A DNA stretch of 26,018 nucleotides from NCBI GenBank assembly GCA_937974275.1, contig CALJIF010000109.1, positions 1 through 26,018 of the forward strand. Reading direction: 5' to 3'. The translations under genes and the position numbers were made by a program. Below the pieces are notes generated by a model. It was not told the origin of the DNA. It made no database searches and worked only from the letters and a program-made list of their open reading frames with translations. Of this stretch, positions 1-7,490 are shown one piece after another. Position 1 is the first letter of the stretch. Every line of letters begins with the position of its first letter. This DNA is from an uncultured Flavobacteriales bacterium (GTDB taxonomy: Bacteria; Bacteroidota; Bacteroidia; Palsa-965).

Positions 1-2121
1 ATTACGGATCTCGTCGTATGCTTTTACATACGTCACCGGGTTGGAACGTGAACTTTTACCGATTGGATTCTGATCTACAAACTCCACCATTTTGATGTGT
101 TCGTAATCGCCCTTCAATCCTGCAAACTTTCCTGTTTCCGATCCATAACCACCCAAATGTTTTTGCATGGCAGGATAAAGGATTTTCTTTACGAGTGTTG
201 ATTTCCCTGAACCACTGACACCGGTAACGACCGTCATCATGTCCAATGGAAATTTCACCGAAACATTTTTCAAATTGTGTTCTGCCGCACCAAGTACCTC
301 AATGTAGTGTTTCGATTTTTTGCGTTTAGCAGGTATTGGGATGGCAAGTTGTCCCGTTAAATATTTTGCAGTTAAACTATCCGCATGCAATAACGCTTCA
401 TGATTACCGGTAAACACTACTTCACCACCAAGACTTCCGGCCTGAGGACCCATATCCACAATGGTGTCGCACGAACGCATAATTTCTTCATCGTGTTCTA
501 CTACAATTACCGTGTTGCCGATATCGCGCAATCCTTTCAATACACGAATTAAACGTTCGGTGTCCTTAGGGTGCAATCCAATGCTCGGTTCATCCAGAAT
601 ATAAAGTGATCCAACCAACGAGCTTCCCAGCGACGTGGCCAGGTTAATGCGCTGCGATTCGCCTCCGGAGAGTGTAGAGGATAAACGATTCAACGTGAGA
701 TAGCCCAAACCAACATCCTCCAGAAATTGCAAGCGATTGACAATTTCAGTCAACAAACGTTTTGCAACGGTTGCTTCGTGTTTATCGAGTTTTATTTTTT
801 TGAATAACGGGAGCGCATCTTTCACTTGCATCAAAACAACATCGCTAATAGTAAGATCACCAATCTTGACATAGTTGGCATCTTTGCGCAAGCGCGTTCC
901 TCTGCAATCCGGGCATGTGGTGCGTCCCCGATAACGCGATAGCATAACGCGATATTGAATTTTATATGTTTGTTCTTCGAGGTGTTTGAAAAAATCGTTC
1001 AGCCCGTTGAAGAACTTATTACCTGTCCACAACACCTGATACTGTTCTTCGGACAATTCTTCGATTGGTTTATGAACCGGAAAATCGAATTTATACGCCT
1101 GCATCACCAACCTGTTTTTCCACTCGCTCATCACTTCACCTTTCCAACACGCAATCGCATCTTCATAAACGGAAAGCTGCTTATTCGGAATAACCAGATC
1201 AGGGCTGATACCAATTACACTTCCAAATCCTTCGCACGTTTTACAAGCGCCTACAGGATTGTTAAAGCTGAAAAAATGCACCGATGGTTCTTCGAATGTT
1301 AATCCATCTGCTTCAAAACGATTGGAAAAATGTAATACCTGAGGAGATTTACTTTTTGCTTTCTCGTTTCCCGAAACAAGAACTTCACATATTCCCAATC
1401 CTTCGAAATATGCAGTTTGTATCGAATCTGCAAGTCGTGTGCGGGTATCATCACTTTCACTATCGAGTACAATTCGATCTACAACTAACGCGATCGGTTC
1501 TTTAGCCGATAGGGAAGAAGCATTAATTTCATTCAGACGCAGCACTTCATCTTTATACCGAATACGACTGAAACCTTGTTTCAACAACAGTGCTAAAGTT
1601 TCCTTCAGTGGTTTTCCTTTGTTAACGACAATAGGTGCGTTAATCTGAAGTTGTGTACCGTTCGGAAAATTGATGAGCTGTTCCACCACATCCGAAACGC
1701 TATGGCGCTGCACTACTTTACCTGAAACCGGTGAATACGTTTTACCGATACGTGCAAATAGTAATTTCAGGTAATCATAAATTTCTGTTGAAGTGCCGAC
1801 TGTTGATCGCGGGTTGCGGGTGTTTACTTTTTGTTCAATCGCAACAGCCGGTGAAATTCCTTTAATATATTCTACGGCAGGCTTTTCTATTTTTCCCAAA
1901 AACTGACGCGCATACGCAGAAAGGCTTTCCACATATCGACGCTGACCTTCCGCGAACAACGTATCAAATGCCAAACTTGATTTTCCCGAACCGGACAAAC
2001 CGGTCATTACCACAAATTTATTTCGCGGTATTGCTAAATCCACATTTTTTAAATTGTGCATTCGTGCACCTTTAATGATGATGAATTTTTTCGGATCCAG
2101 TTGTTCTATACTTTCGGCCAC
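1..2121 (-). CDS. uvrA: Excinuclease ABC subunit A, N-terminal 707 residues (runs off the left edge)
   Basis: UvrA is the damage-recognition ATPase of nucleotide excision repair; as a dimer it loads UvrB on lesions. Seen: first Walker A GLSGSGKSS at about residues 41-49, zinc-module cysteines CKTCEGFG near 293, a CPDCRGTRL segment near 402, ABC signature LSGGESQR near 485, and second Walker A GVSGSGKST at about 634-642. The frame was in phase at every point I sampled from start to edge. UvrA is usually about 940 residues, so the carboxy-terminal quarter lies outside the window. I chose the GTG at 2121 because no ATG precedes the conserved segment that begins KFIIIKGARMHNLKN. It has no Shine-Dalgarno sequence, so a slightly different start is possible. 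It is divergent from the ECF sigma gene. Identity is certain; only the exact start is open. Confidence 0.95.
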   Translation of the reverse strand, partial: MAESIEQLDPKKFIIIKGARMHNLKNVDLAIPRNKFVVMTGLSGSGKSSLAFDTLFAEGQRRYVESLSAYARQFLGKIEKPAVEYIKGISPAVAIEQKVNTRNPRSTVGTSTEIYDYLKLLFARIGKTYSPVSGKVVQRHSVSDVVEQLINFPNGTQLQINAPIVVNKGKPLKETLALLLKQGFSRIRYKDEVLRLNEINASSLSAKEPIALVVDRIVLDSESDDTRTRLADSIQTAYFEGLGICEVLVSGNEKAKSKSPQVLHFSNRFEADGLTFEEPSVHFFSFNNPVGACKTCEGFGSVIGISPDLVIPNKQLSVYEDAIACWKGEVMSEWKNRLVMQAYKFDFPVHKPIEELSEEQYQVLWTGNKFFNGLNDFFKHLEEQTYKIQYRVMLSRYRGRTTCPDCRGTRLRKDANYVKIGDLTISDVVLMQVKDALPLFKKIKLDKHEATVAKRLLTEIVNRLQFLEDVGLGYLTLNRLSSTLSGGESQRINLATSLGSSLVGSLYILDEPSIGLHPKDTERLIRVLKGLRDIGNTVIVVEHDEEIMRSCDTIVDMGPQAGSLGGEVVFTGNHEALLHADSLTAKYLTGQLAIPIPAKRKKSKHYIEVLGAAEHNLKNVSVKFPLDMMTVVTGVSGSGKSTLVKKILYPAMQKHLGGYGSETGKFAGLKGDYEHIKMVEFVDQNPIGKSSRSNPVTYVKAYDEIRN

Positions 2122-2141
2122 ATTATTTTTCTTAAGGATTG

Positions 2142-2149
2142 CAAAATTA
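2142..2149 (-). promoter_or_regulatory. Candidate uvrA -7 promoter box (TAATTTTG)
   Basis: Read on the minus strand this is TAATTTTG, a full match to the Bacteroidota -7 consensus TAnnTTTG. It lies 20 nt before the proposed GTG start, giving a leader of about 15 nt. No good -33 TTTG is visible at the usual 19-21 nt spacing. Confidence 0.5.
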
Positions 2150-2159
2150 CGGCATACTA

Positions 2160-2190
2160 TTTGATCTATTTCCGAATAAGAGTACATTTG
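2160..2190 (+). promoter_or_regulatory. Promoter of the ECF sigma gene (TTTG-N19-TACATTTG)
   Basis: TTTG at 2160-2163 and TACATTTG at 2183-2190 are separated by exactly 19 nt, the arrangement used by the Bacteroidota primary sigma factor. Transcription would begin near 2196, leaving a leader of about 190 nt before the ATG at 2383. I found no known riboswitch or other named element in that leader. The -33 box lies only 10 bp from the opposing uvrA -7 box. Confidence 0.65.
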
Positions 2191-2370
2191 TATAAGACGA
2201 ATGTCCGATCAAAAGGTTCACCGGGAAAATTATTGTGTTTCCTTGTAACTTTTCCGAGAAGCAGGCGTTAAAGAGTCAACATTAAAGTTAAACCGGCACA
2301 GCGCCACTAAAAACAACGCATATAGGTACATCTCTACGTTTTCAATCAAGACGAGTAACTGAAAACCAAC

Positions 2371-2379
2371 AAGGAGGTA
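2371..2379 (+). promoter_or_regulatory. Unusually strong Shine-Dalgarno site for the ECF sigma gene
   Basis: AAGGAGGTA ends 3 nt before the ATG and is almost a full complement of the 16S rRNA 3' tail. Most genes in this window have A-rich leaders or almost no leader, so this site stands out and fixes the start at 2383. Confidence 0.75.
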
Positions 2380-2382
2380 ACC

Positions 2383-2970
2383 ATGCGTTTAGAGCAGCTG
2401 AACGACCAGCAATTGGTCGAAATGTACATCGCCGGAAATGAATCTTGCCTAGAGATTTTAATTGCCCGCCACAAAAAGAGAGTGTTTTCGTATATCATGA
2501 TGGTTGTTCGCGACCGTCACATTGCGGAAGATATCTTTCAGGACACTTTTATTAAAGTCATTCAAACGCTGAAACGCGGTCATTACAGTGATGAAGGCAA
2601 GTTCATGCCTTGGATCATGCGTATTGCGCACAATCTTGTTATCGATCATTTTCGCCGACTCAAGCGTATTCCCATGGTGGATGGAGGCGAGGACTTCGAA
2701 ATGTTCTCCGCATTAAAACTGCGCCAGGGCAATACAGAAGACAAGATGGTGAAGCAGCAGATTCGTTCGGACTTGCGACGTATGATCGAGGAATTGCCGA
2801 CAGAGCAGCGTGAAGTAGTGATCATGCGCCATTATCTGGATATGAGCTTTAAAGAAATTGCAGACACAACAAACGTCAGTATCAATACTGCTCTTGGTCG
2901 TATGCGATACGCGCTCATTAATCTGAAAAAGATGATGGACAAACAAGGTGTAACTTCTGTTGCATTTTAG
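2383..2970 (+). CDS. ECF-type RNA polymerase sigma factor (sigma-70 family)
   Basis: This 195-residue protein would direct core RNA polymerase to a specific promoter set. Region 2 is at about residues 20-90, with AEDIFQDTFIKV and the promoter-melting segment WIMRIAHNLVIDHFRR. Region 4 is at about 135-190, with LPTEQREVVIMRHYLDMSF, FKEIADTTNVSINTALGR and a final helix rich in Arg and Lys. The length is normal for the family, and no extra regulatory domain is seen. No anti-sigma gene or zinc-binding anti-sigma motif is adjacent, which is unusual because ECF genes are often paired with one. The next gene encodes a small soluble protein behind a terminator. The strong Shine-Dalgarno and long leader suggest control at translation as well as transcription. 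The regulon is unknown. Confidence 0.93.
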   Translation: MRLEQLNDQQLVEMYIAGNESCLEILIARHKKRVFSYIMMVVRDRHIAEDIFQDTFIKVIQTLKRGHYSDEGKFMPWIMRIAHNLVIDHFRRLKRIPMVDGGEDFEMFSALKLRQGNTEDKMVKQQIRSDLRRMIEELPTEQREVVIMRHYLDMSFKEIADTTNVSINTALGRMRYALINLKKMMDKQGVTSVAF

Positions 2971-2993
2971 TGAGATGAGTATGAAATAAACCG

Positions 2994-3020
2994 AATAGCC
3001 GCGTAAGCGGCTATTTTTAT
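2994..3020 (+). terminator. Rho-independent terminator after the sigma gene
   Basis: AATAGCCGC (2994-3002) pairs perfectly with GCGGCTATT (3007-3015) around a GTAA tetraloop of the GNRA type, followed by TTTAT. It separates the sigma gene from the small gene at 3115. Confidence 0.85.
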
Positions 3021-3114
3021 TGTGTTGAAAATCAGTGTTTTGAGCAGTATTTAAGGGTGTAGTATACGAAAACGACATACGCTGCGTTATACTTCAAACA
3101 ACAATAAAAAGCGC

Positions 3115-3303
3115 ATGGTAAAAACCTTTACTCTTGAAAACTTAATGCTGCAGGTGGAAAGTGAAGATTTGTTCAAAATGGCAACAAATGAAGGGGATAA
3201 CGAACCTCGACAACATGTGATTGATGTTTTGTTACGTTACTCCCGATCATTAGAAGTGAATAAATCATCTTACTTAGGACATATCGAGCAGACCAACAAC
3301 TAG
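3115..3303 (+). CDS. Small protein of unknown function, 62 residues
   Basis: The product has no signal peptide, membrane segment or cysteines, and I recognise no named domain. It starts MVKTFTLENLMLQVESED and contains VIDVLLRYSRSLEV near residues 40-53. From memory, this style of short protein, with a TLEN-type start and an hxxLLxYSRSLEV-like helix, recurs in Bacteroidota as an unannotated conserved small protein; this could not be checked here. It begins about 95 nt after the sigma-gene terminator and is followed at once by its own terminator, so it appears to be a separate transcription unit. No clear -33/-7 pair was found upstream, and the leader just before the ATG is A-rich. Neat framing by two terminators argues that it is real. 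Confidence 0.6.
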   Translation: MVKTFTLENLMLQVESEDLFKMATNEGDNEPRQHVIDVLLRYSRSLEVNKSSYLGHIEQTNN

Positions 3304-3320
3304 AAGTTGGTTCACAAGTT

Positions 3321-3350
3321 AAACCCGGGCAGCAATGTTCGGGTTTTTTT
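3321..3350 (+). terminator. Rho-independent terminator after the 62-residue gene
   Basis: AAACCCG (3321-3327) pairs with CGGGTTT (3340-3346) and is followed by a run of T. An ATG at 3335 sits inside this hairpin, which is one reason not to start the next gene there. Confidence 0.75.
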
Positions 3351-3366
3351 ATTGCCGCAATGCAGG

Positions 3367-3374
3367 TATTTTTG
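3367..3374 (+). promoter_or_regulatory. Candidate -7 box (TATTTTTG) for the DUF2779 gene
   Basis: TATTTTTG matches TAnnTTTG and lies 5 nt before the in-frame TTG at 3380. Transcription would then start at about the first codon. No good -33 box is seen because the preceding terminator T-run occupies that place. Confidence 0.45.
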
Positions 3375-3379
3375 CATCC

Positions 3380-4858
3380 TTGAATTCAACGTATTCCCTA
3401 AGTAAAACGTCCTTCATTAAAGGATTGCAATGTCACAAGGCTTTGTTCTTGTACAAGCATTATCCTCAACTGCGCGATCCTATTCCACCTGCGCGTCAGG
3501 CGTTGTTCAATCGTGGTCATGATGTGGGCGCATTAGCACATCAGTTATTTCCCGGTGGTGTAGATGCATCAGTTGGCCTAACGGGAGCTGCTATTGCTGC
3601 AAAAACACAGGAACTGATTGCTGCAGGTGTAGAAATTATTTATGAAGCCGGTTTTATTTACGATGATGTTCTGGTATTAGCAGATATCGTGGTGAAAACT
3701 GCGGAAGGATGGAATGTGTACGAGATTAAAAGTTCCTTGCGTTTATCGCGAACATATTACAACGATGCGGTTTTACAACATTATGTCATTGCAGGTTCGG
3801 GACTTGTAGTGAACGATTTCTTTCTAGTGCATGTCAATCCTGACTATGTTCGTAACGGGGCGTTAAATGTGCAGGAATATTTCCAAAAAGTAAGCGTAAC
3901 GGGTACAGTAAAAAAATATGTCGCGCTTATTCGTAAGCAGGTACGTGAACTTAAAGCTGTGCTCGATGCCCCGCAAATTCCGGAAGTTGCCATTGGTGAA
4001 CATTGCTTCTCTCCTTACGAATGTGATTTTAAAGGGACTTGTTGGAAAAATATTGTGACTGATAATGTATTTACATTAACCGGCATTGGTCGCTATAAGC
4101 AAGCGGAATTCTTTAATCAAGGTTATGTCAGCATAAAAGATTTGCCGGAAAACGTTGAATTGCCAAAGGCTGCACATTTGCAATGGCAAGGGTTTGTAAC
4201 TGAGCAAGAAGTTGTTCGCACAGTTGAAATTACCGCCATGTTGGAACAAATCGGGAATCACGCACTGTTGCTCGACGTAGAAAATTTTCAACCGGCGATT
4301 CCCCAATATGAAGGCTGTAAACCTTTTCAGGCATTACCGTTTGCGTATTCACTGCATGAATGGAAAGATGGCAACATCATAAAACACCGCGTATTTCTTG
4401 CAGAGCCCGGAATGGATCCGCGAGAATCTTTTTTGCGTGAATTCTTGTCGGATTGCAGTACTGAATTGCCTGTGGTGGTATTTGATGCATCCGCAGAACG
4501 CGTAACAATCAATAACATGATCAGGACGTTTCCTGAAGTGGCTTCACAACTGGAAGCAATTTCTGCTCGAATTGTTGATTTGCAAAAAGTGTTTGCTTCC
4601 GGAGCTTATTATCATCCGCGCATGAAAGGAAGCTATTCCCTGAAAAGTGTATTGCCTGCTATCGCGCCCGATTTGAACTACGATTCTTTAGCGGTTCAGA
4701 ACGGTAGTCACGCGATGCAGTTGTATTCGCGCCTGCAAACAGAAACCGATTTGTTTGAGTTAGCCACAGGTCGTGAACAACTGCTGCAATATTGCGAAAC
4801 AGATACATTGGGTATGGTTCGCATTCTGAATTATCTCCACGATTTGGTGAGGCGTTAA
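3380..4858 (+). CDS. DUF2779 protein: Cas4-like PD-(D/E)XK nuclease joined to a DEDD exonuclease-like domain
   Basis: This protein of about 492 residues appears to combine two nuclease folds. Numbering is from TTG 3380. The N-terminal half has the PD-(D/E)XK core as D102 (in VLADIVV) and E115-x-K117 (in YEIKSS). Cysteines 18, 209, 215 and 221 have the one-plus-three spacing of the iron-sulfur cluster in Cas4 and AddB. The C-terminal DUF2779 domain begins with LLLDVENF (D299, E301) and ends with YCETDT (D475), as expected of an RNase H-fold DEDD exonuclease. The family usually has D-F-E where this protein has D-V-E, keeping both acids. An open frame reaches back to ATG 3335, but that lies in the upstream terminator, and recognisable homology starts at SLSKTSFIKGLQC. 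The substrate and pathway are unknown. Its 3' end overlaps the convergent dgt gene by 4 nt. Confidence 0.82.
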   Translation: MNSTYSLSKTSFIKGLQCHKALFLYKHYPQLRDPIPPARQALFNRGHDVGALAHQLFPGGVDASVGLTGAAIAAKTQELIAAGVEIIYEAGFIYDDVLVLADIVVKTAEGWNVYEIKSSLRLSRTYYNDAVLQHYVIAGSGLVVNDFFLVHVNPDYVRNGALNVQEYFQKVSVTGTVKKYVALIRKQVRELKAVLDAPQIPEVAIGEHCFSPYECDFKGTCWKNIVTDNVFTLTGIGRYKQAEFFNQGYVSIKDLPENVELPKAAHLQWQGFVTEQEVVRTVEITAMLEQIGNHALLLDVENFQPAIPQYEGCKPFQALPFAYSLHEWKDGNIIKHRVFLAEPGMDPRESFLREFLSDCSTELPVVVFDASAERVTINNMIRTFPEVASQLEAISARIVDLQKVFASGAYYHPRMKGSYSLKSVLPAIAPDLNYDSLAVQNGSHAMQLYSRLQTETDLFELATGREQLLQYCETDTLGMVRILNYLHDLVRR

Positions 4859-6204
4859 GTCGGTAAATCGATGCCTTTTAATTTGCGGTATAACGAAAGT
4901 GCATAACTATCGGTCATGCCGGCTACAAATTCACATACGCCTAGTATTCTTGCGTAATCTGTTGTATCAGCGGGTTTGATAAACTGCGGCGGCATGAGTC
5001 GCATCAATTTATCGCTGTACGGTTTTGCTTTCTTCAACTCTTTGCCGTGTATTTTCAAATCCATTCCGGCTCGTACAAAACGATCGAGCAATTCGCCCAC
5101 AATTTCGAATCCCGCAGCTTCAATTTGTAAAACACTTTTACTTCTGTACACGTGATTGATGGACAATTCCAGCAGTTGGTTGAGCGGCACCTGCATCGCT
5201 TCGGGAAGCAAGTCGATTAACGAACAATCAAATTTTCCGGTGAGCATTTCTTGCTCATGCTCCAGAAATAAATCACTACAGGTATTGATTAGTGTATTGA
5301 TGGCTTTGGCTCGCAGATAGCCGATTTTTTCATTACGATCCGTAATTTGATGGTAACGTTCATTGGAAAAATCTTTACCGATAACAGCAATCAACAATTG
5401 CTCACCTTCCGCAAACGGAATCCAACCTATACGAATGCCGTCTTCAAAATCGATAATGCGATAACAAATATCATCGGCAGCTTCCACTAAATAAACCAAC
5501 GGATGACGCAAGCGCGACCATGTATCGGTGTTTTCAATTTGTAATGCATCAAACACTTCATTAAACAAATGCTGTTCGCTGCAGAAGTATCCGTATTTCT
5601 TTCTGCTTACGCGTTTCTTGTCGTTCTCGTTAATGTTTGCATCACGAAAGGATCGGGTAGGATATTTCGTGAAAGCTCCTAATGTTGCGAATGTCAGGTT
5701 GATATTACCACCTGATGCTTCATTGTAATTAGTGAGAATTTTGAAACCGTACGCATTGCCTTCAAAGTTGGTAAGATCGGTCCATTCATGCGGCTGCACG
5801 AGTGAATTCCATTCCTTACCGCTACCGTTGCTGAAATAATTGCTGATGGCTGCTTCGCCGGAATGTCCAAATGGCGGATTCCCGATATCGTGCGCCAGTG
5901 CTGCTGTTGCGCATATGGCTCCAAAATCGGATTCGTGGAAGTTTTTCAAATTGTAACGATCGATAATAACGCGACCGGCCATCTTTCCCAACGAACGCGC
6001 TACACAAGAAACTTCCAGGCTATGTGTAAGTCGCGTGTGTACAAAATCACTTTCAGGTAATGGAATTACTTGCGTTTTATCTTGCAAACGTCGGAAAGCG
6101 GAGGAGAAGACCACACGATCGAAGTCGCGCTCAAAGCCTGTTCTGTCGGCAAGTGTGTGTGCAACACCGGAGCGTTGTCCGGACAATAATGCGGTCCAAT
6201 TCAT
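4855..6204 (-). CDS. dgt: Deoxyguanosinetriphosphate triphosphohydrolase (dGTPase)
   Basis: This is an HD-superfamily enzyme that hydrolyses dGTP to deoxyguanosine and triphosphate, adjusting dNTP pools and sometimes limiting phage replication. Visible motifs are HTRLTHSLEV, the metal-binding HD in ALAHDIGNPPFGHSGE, and the later LVEAADDICYRIIDFEDG. From the ATG at 6204 the protein has 449 residues, normal for the family. The frame is open further upstream, but the typical start of the family, MNWTALLSGQR, is at 6204, and the upstream gene ends at 6206. The two genes are one base apart (TGA-T-ATG), which implies translational coupling in one transcript. The stop codons of dgt and the DUF2779 gene overlap in a shared TTAA, and no hairpin terminator lies between them. 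Confidence 0.95.
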   Translation of the reverse strand: MNWTALLSGQRSGVAHTLADRTGFERDFDRVVFSSAFRRLQDKTQVIPLPESDFVHTRLTHSLEVSCVARSLGKMAGRVIIDRYNLKNFHESDFGAICATAALAHDIGNPPFGHSGEAAISNYFSNGSGKEWNSLVQPHEWTDLTNFEGNAYGFKILTNYNEASGGNINLTFATLGAFTKYPTRSFRDANINENDKKRVSRKKYGYFCSEQHLFNEVFDALQIENTDTWSRLRHPLVYLVEAADDICYRIIDFEDGIRIGWIPFAEGEQLLIAVIGKDFSNERYHQITDRNEKIGYLRAKAINTLINTCSDLFLEHEQEMLTGKFDCSLIDLLPEAMQVPLNQLLELSINHVYRSKSVLQIEAAGFEIVGELLDRFVRAGMDLKIHGKELKKAKPYSDKLMRLMPPQFIKPADTTDYARILGVCEFVAGMTDSYALSLYRKLKGIDLPT

Positions 6205-6205
6205 A

Positions 6206-6574
6206 TCAGAAATTGTTCGGTGGTTGTTCGTCGCGTTTACGAATTGCTTCGAAAATGGCATTCGCAATGGACAATACAAATGAGAATAAAAGTGCCGACC
6301 AGAAACCGTACACGACAAATCCGTCAACGAAGTAATCGGCCATCATGATCAGAAATGCATTGATGGCAAGCAAGAACAAACCGAATGTAAATACGGTTGC
6401 CGGGATTGTTAATAGCACCATTACCGGTTTAACTACAGCATTAAGAAATGCTAACACTACCGCAACGATTAGCGCAGAGGTAAATCCGTCCACATGCACC
6501 ATAGATTCCGGCAATAGATACGATGCAACCAATACGGCCAATGTGGAAATGATGATTCGAATGATAAAATTCAT
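6206..6574 (-). CDS. Small integral membrane protein of the 'phage holin family' (PF04020 type)
   Basis: The 122-residue product is almost entirely hydrophobic, with four likely membrane helices at about residues 3-22, 32-52, 55-78 and 88-112, and a short charged tail ending RKRDEQPPNNF. The pattern LNAVVKPVMVLLTIPATVFTFGLFLLAINA is typical of the YvlD/PF04020 family. The family's automatic name mentions phage holins, but these proteins are widespread on chromosomes and no phage gene is near. Its function is not established. It is the first gene of a unit with dgt, and a -7 box lies 4 nt before its ATG. Confidence 0.85.
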   Translation of the reverse strand: MNFIIRIIISTLAVLVASYLLPESMVHVDGFTSALIVAVVLAFLNAVVKPVMVLLTIPATVFTFGLFLLAINAFLIMMADYFVDGFVVYGFWSALLFSFVLSIANAIFEAIRKRDEQPPNNF

Positions 6575-6578
6575 GGAA

Positions 6579-6586
6579 CAAAGTTA
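6579..6586 (-). promoter_or_regulatory. -7 box (TAACTTTG) placed 4 nt before the start codon
   Basis: On the minus strand this reads TAACTTTG, then TTCC, then ATG. The transcript of the holin-like gene and dgt is therefore predicted to start at or within a base or two of the ATG. No convincing -33 box was found. Confidence 0.55.
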
Positions 6587-6654
6587 AGGATAACTCAACC
6601 ACTTGCCGACTCGTGTTGTCCACTTGTTAGATGCAGTTGACATTCGGACATTGG

Positions 6655-6670
6655 CGGCACAGGGCTTGCA
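6655..6670 (+). promoter_or_regulatory. Candidate sigma-54 promoter for the DUF4476 gene
   Basis: CGGCACA-N4-TTGCA compares with the sigma-54 consensus TGGCACG-N4-TTGCA. The invariant GG (6656-6657) and GC (6668-6669) are 10 nt apart, as required; two other positions differ. The start would be near 6681, about 30 nt before the ATG and just upstream of the GGAGGA Shine-Dalgarno at 6698-6703. No TAnnTTTG box is seen at the right distance. Which activator might bind, and whether rpoN exists in this genome, cannot be seen here. Confidence 0.4.
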
Positions 6671-6710
6671 TTTTCACCGGTATAACTTAATAGAAACGGA
6701 GGATAGCTCT

Positions 6711-7379
6711 ATGAAAACGATTACCAGAACTTTTGTGATGTGGGCGGTGTTATTAATTTCACTGATGTGCGTGTATCAATTGCGTGCTCAGCAATCGGAA
6801 TTAATATTGAAGACTCAGAACAATCAATCGTTCCGTGCCTTTATCAATAATCAGCCGGTTGTGAACACCGGAAACGCGCAGGTTATTTCTAATCTCGCAC
6901 CCGGACGACATCATGTGCGCATGATCTCTAATCCTCAATATAACGGAGCCGCATTTGTTTTACCGGCGTTGTTGTATGATGGTTATGTGGATGTTCCTGC
7001 AAACACACGAATGACAGCAATGGTGATTAATCTGGGTTTCATTCAGATTATTTTGCAAGAACCATTGTTTGGTGGAATTTTTCAGCCTCCGGGAATGCAT
7101 CCTGCAGATTTTGAGATGCTGAAGCAAACCATCCGTAATCAGTCTTTCGACAGTTCACGACTGTCCGTTGCAAAACAAGCGACGAGTATGAATTATCTCA
7201 GTTCACGTCAGGTGTTTGAATTGTTGGAGTTGCTGACGTTCGAAAGTTCTAAACTGGAATTTGCTAAGCACGCTTATAATCGTACGGTTGACAGGAACAA
7301 CTATTACGTAGTAAATAATGCCTTTACATTTTCGTCGAGTGTTGATGAGCTGACACGCTATATTCAAAACGTCCGATAA
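6711..7379 (+). CDS. Exported DUF4476 domain protein
   Basis: From the ATG at 6711 the protein has 222 residues. A signal peptide of about 27 residues (MKTITRTF, a hydrophobic stretch, then LRAQ) predicts export. Residues about 30-110 form a beta-rich region (SELILKTQNNQSFRAFINNQ) that resembles the N-terminal part of other DUF4476 proteins. Residues about 130-222 are the helical DUF4476 domain, with the repeated pattern FDSSRLSVAK, SRQVFELLELLTFESSKLEF and AKHAY. The family is common in Bacteroidota and has no assigned role. The frame is open back to 6603, but the GGAGGA ribosome site 7 nt before 6711 and the signal peptide fix this start. It is divergent from the holin-dgt unit and stands alone. 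Confidence 0.85.
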   Translation: MKTITRTFVMWAVLLISLMCVYQLRAQQSELILKTQNNQSFRAFINNQPVVNTGNAQVISNLAPGRHHVRMISNPQYNGAAFVLPALLYDGYVDVPANTRMTAMVINLGFIQIILQEPLFGGIFQPPGMHPADFEMLKQTIRNQSFDSSRLSVAKQATSMNYLSSRQVFELLELLTFESSKLEFAKHAYNRTVDRNNYYVVNNAFTFSSSVDELTRYIQNVR

Positions 7380-7422
7380 TTTGTGGCACGGTTTATGAAA
7401 TACAAGAGGTAAGAAATTATAA

Positions 7423-7484
7423 CTGTTGCCGAACCGCTCTGCAACAGAAAAAGACACCGGGTTTTAGTAGCGTTTTTCCCGGTG
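7423..7484 (+). other. Two perfect 7-bp hairpins in the 3' region of the DUF4476 gene
   Basis: CTGTTGC (7423-7429) pairs with GCAACAG (7441-7447) around an 11-nt loop. CACCGGG (7455-7461) pairs with CCCGGTG (7478-7484) around a 16-nt loop. Neither has a proper T-run, so they are not simple terminators. The GCAACAG arm recurs at 7501-7507 in the loop of the following terminator, so alternative pairing is possible. Confidence 0.5.
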
Positions 7485-7490
7485 GACTAT

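Noticed and set aside
955..1648. Several plus-strand open frames inside the uvrA region
   Set aside because: They are antisense to a continuous uvrA frame with all family motifs and have no homology-like features of their own.
3335..3379. ATG at 3335 as start of the DUF2779 protein
   Set aside because: It lies inside the preceding terminator hairpin and upstream of the -7 box, and the added residues do not resemble the family.
6206..6574. Prophage remnant suggested by the family name 'phage holin'
   Set aside because: This family is chromosomal in many bacteria and no other phage gene, integrase or lysis gene is in the window.
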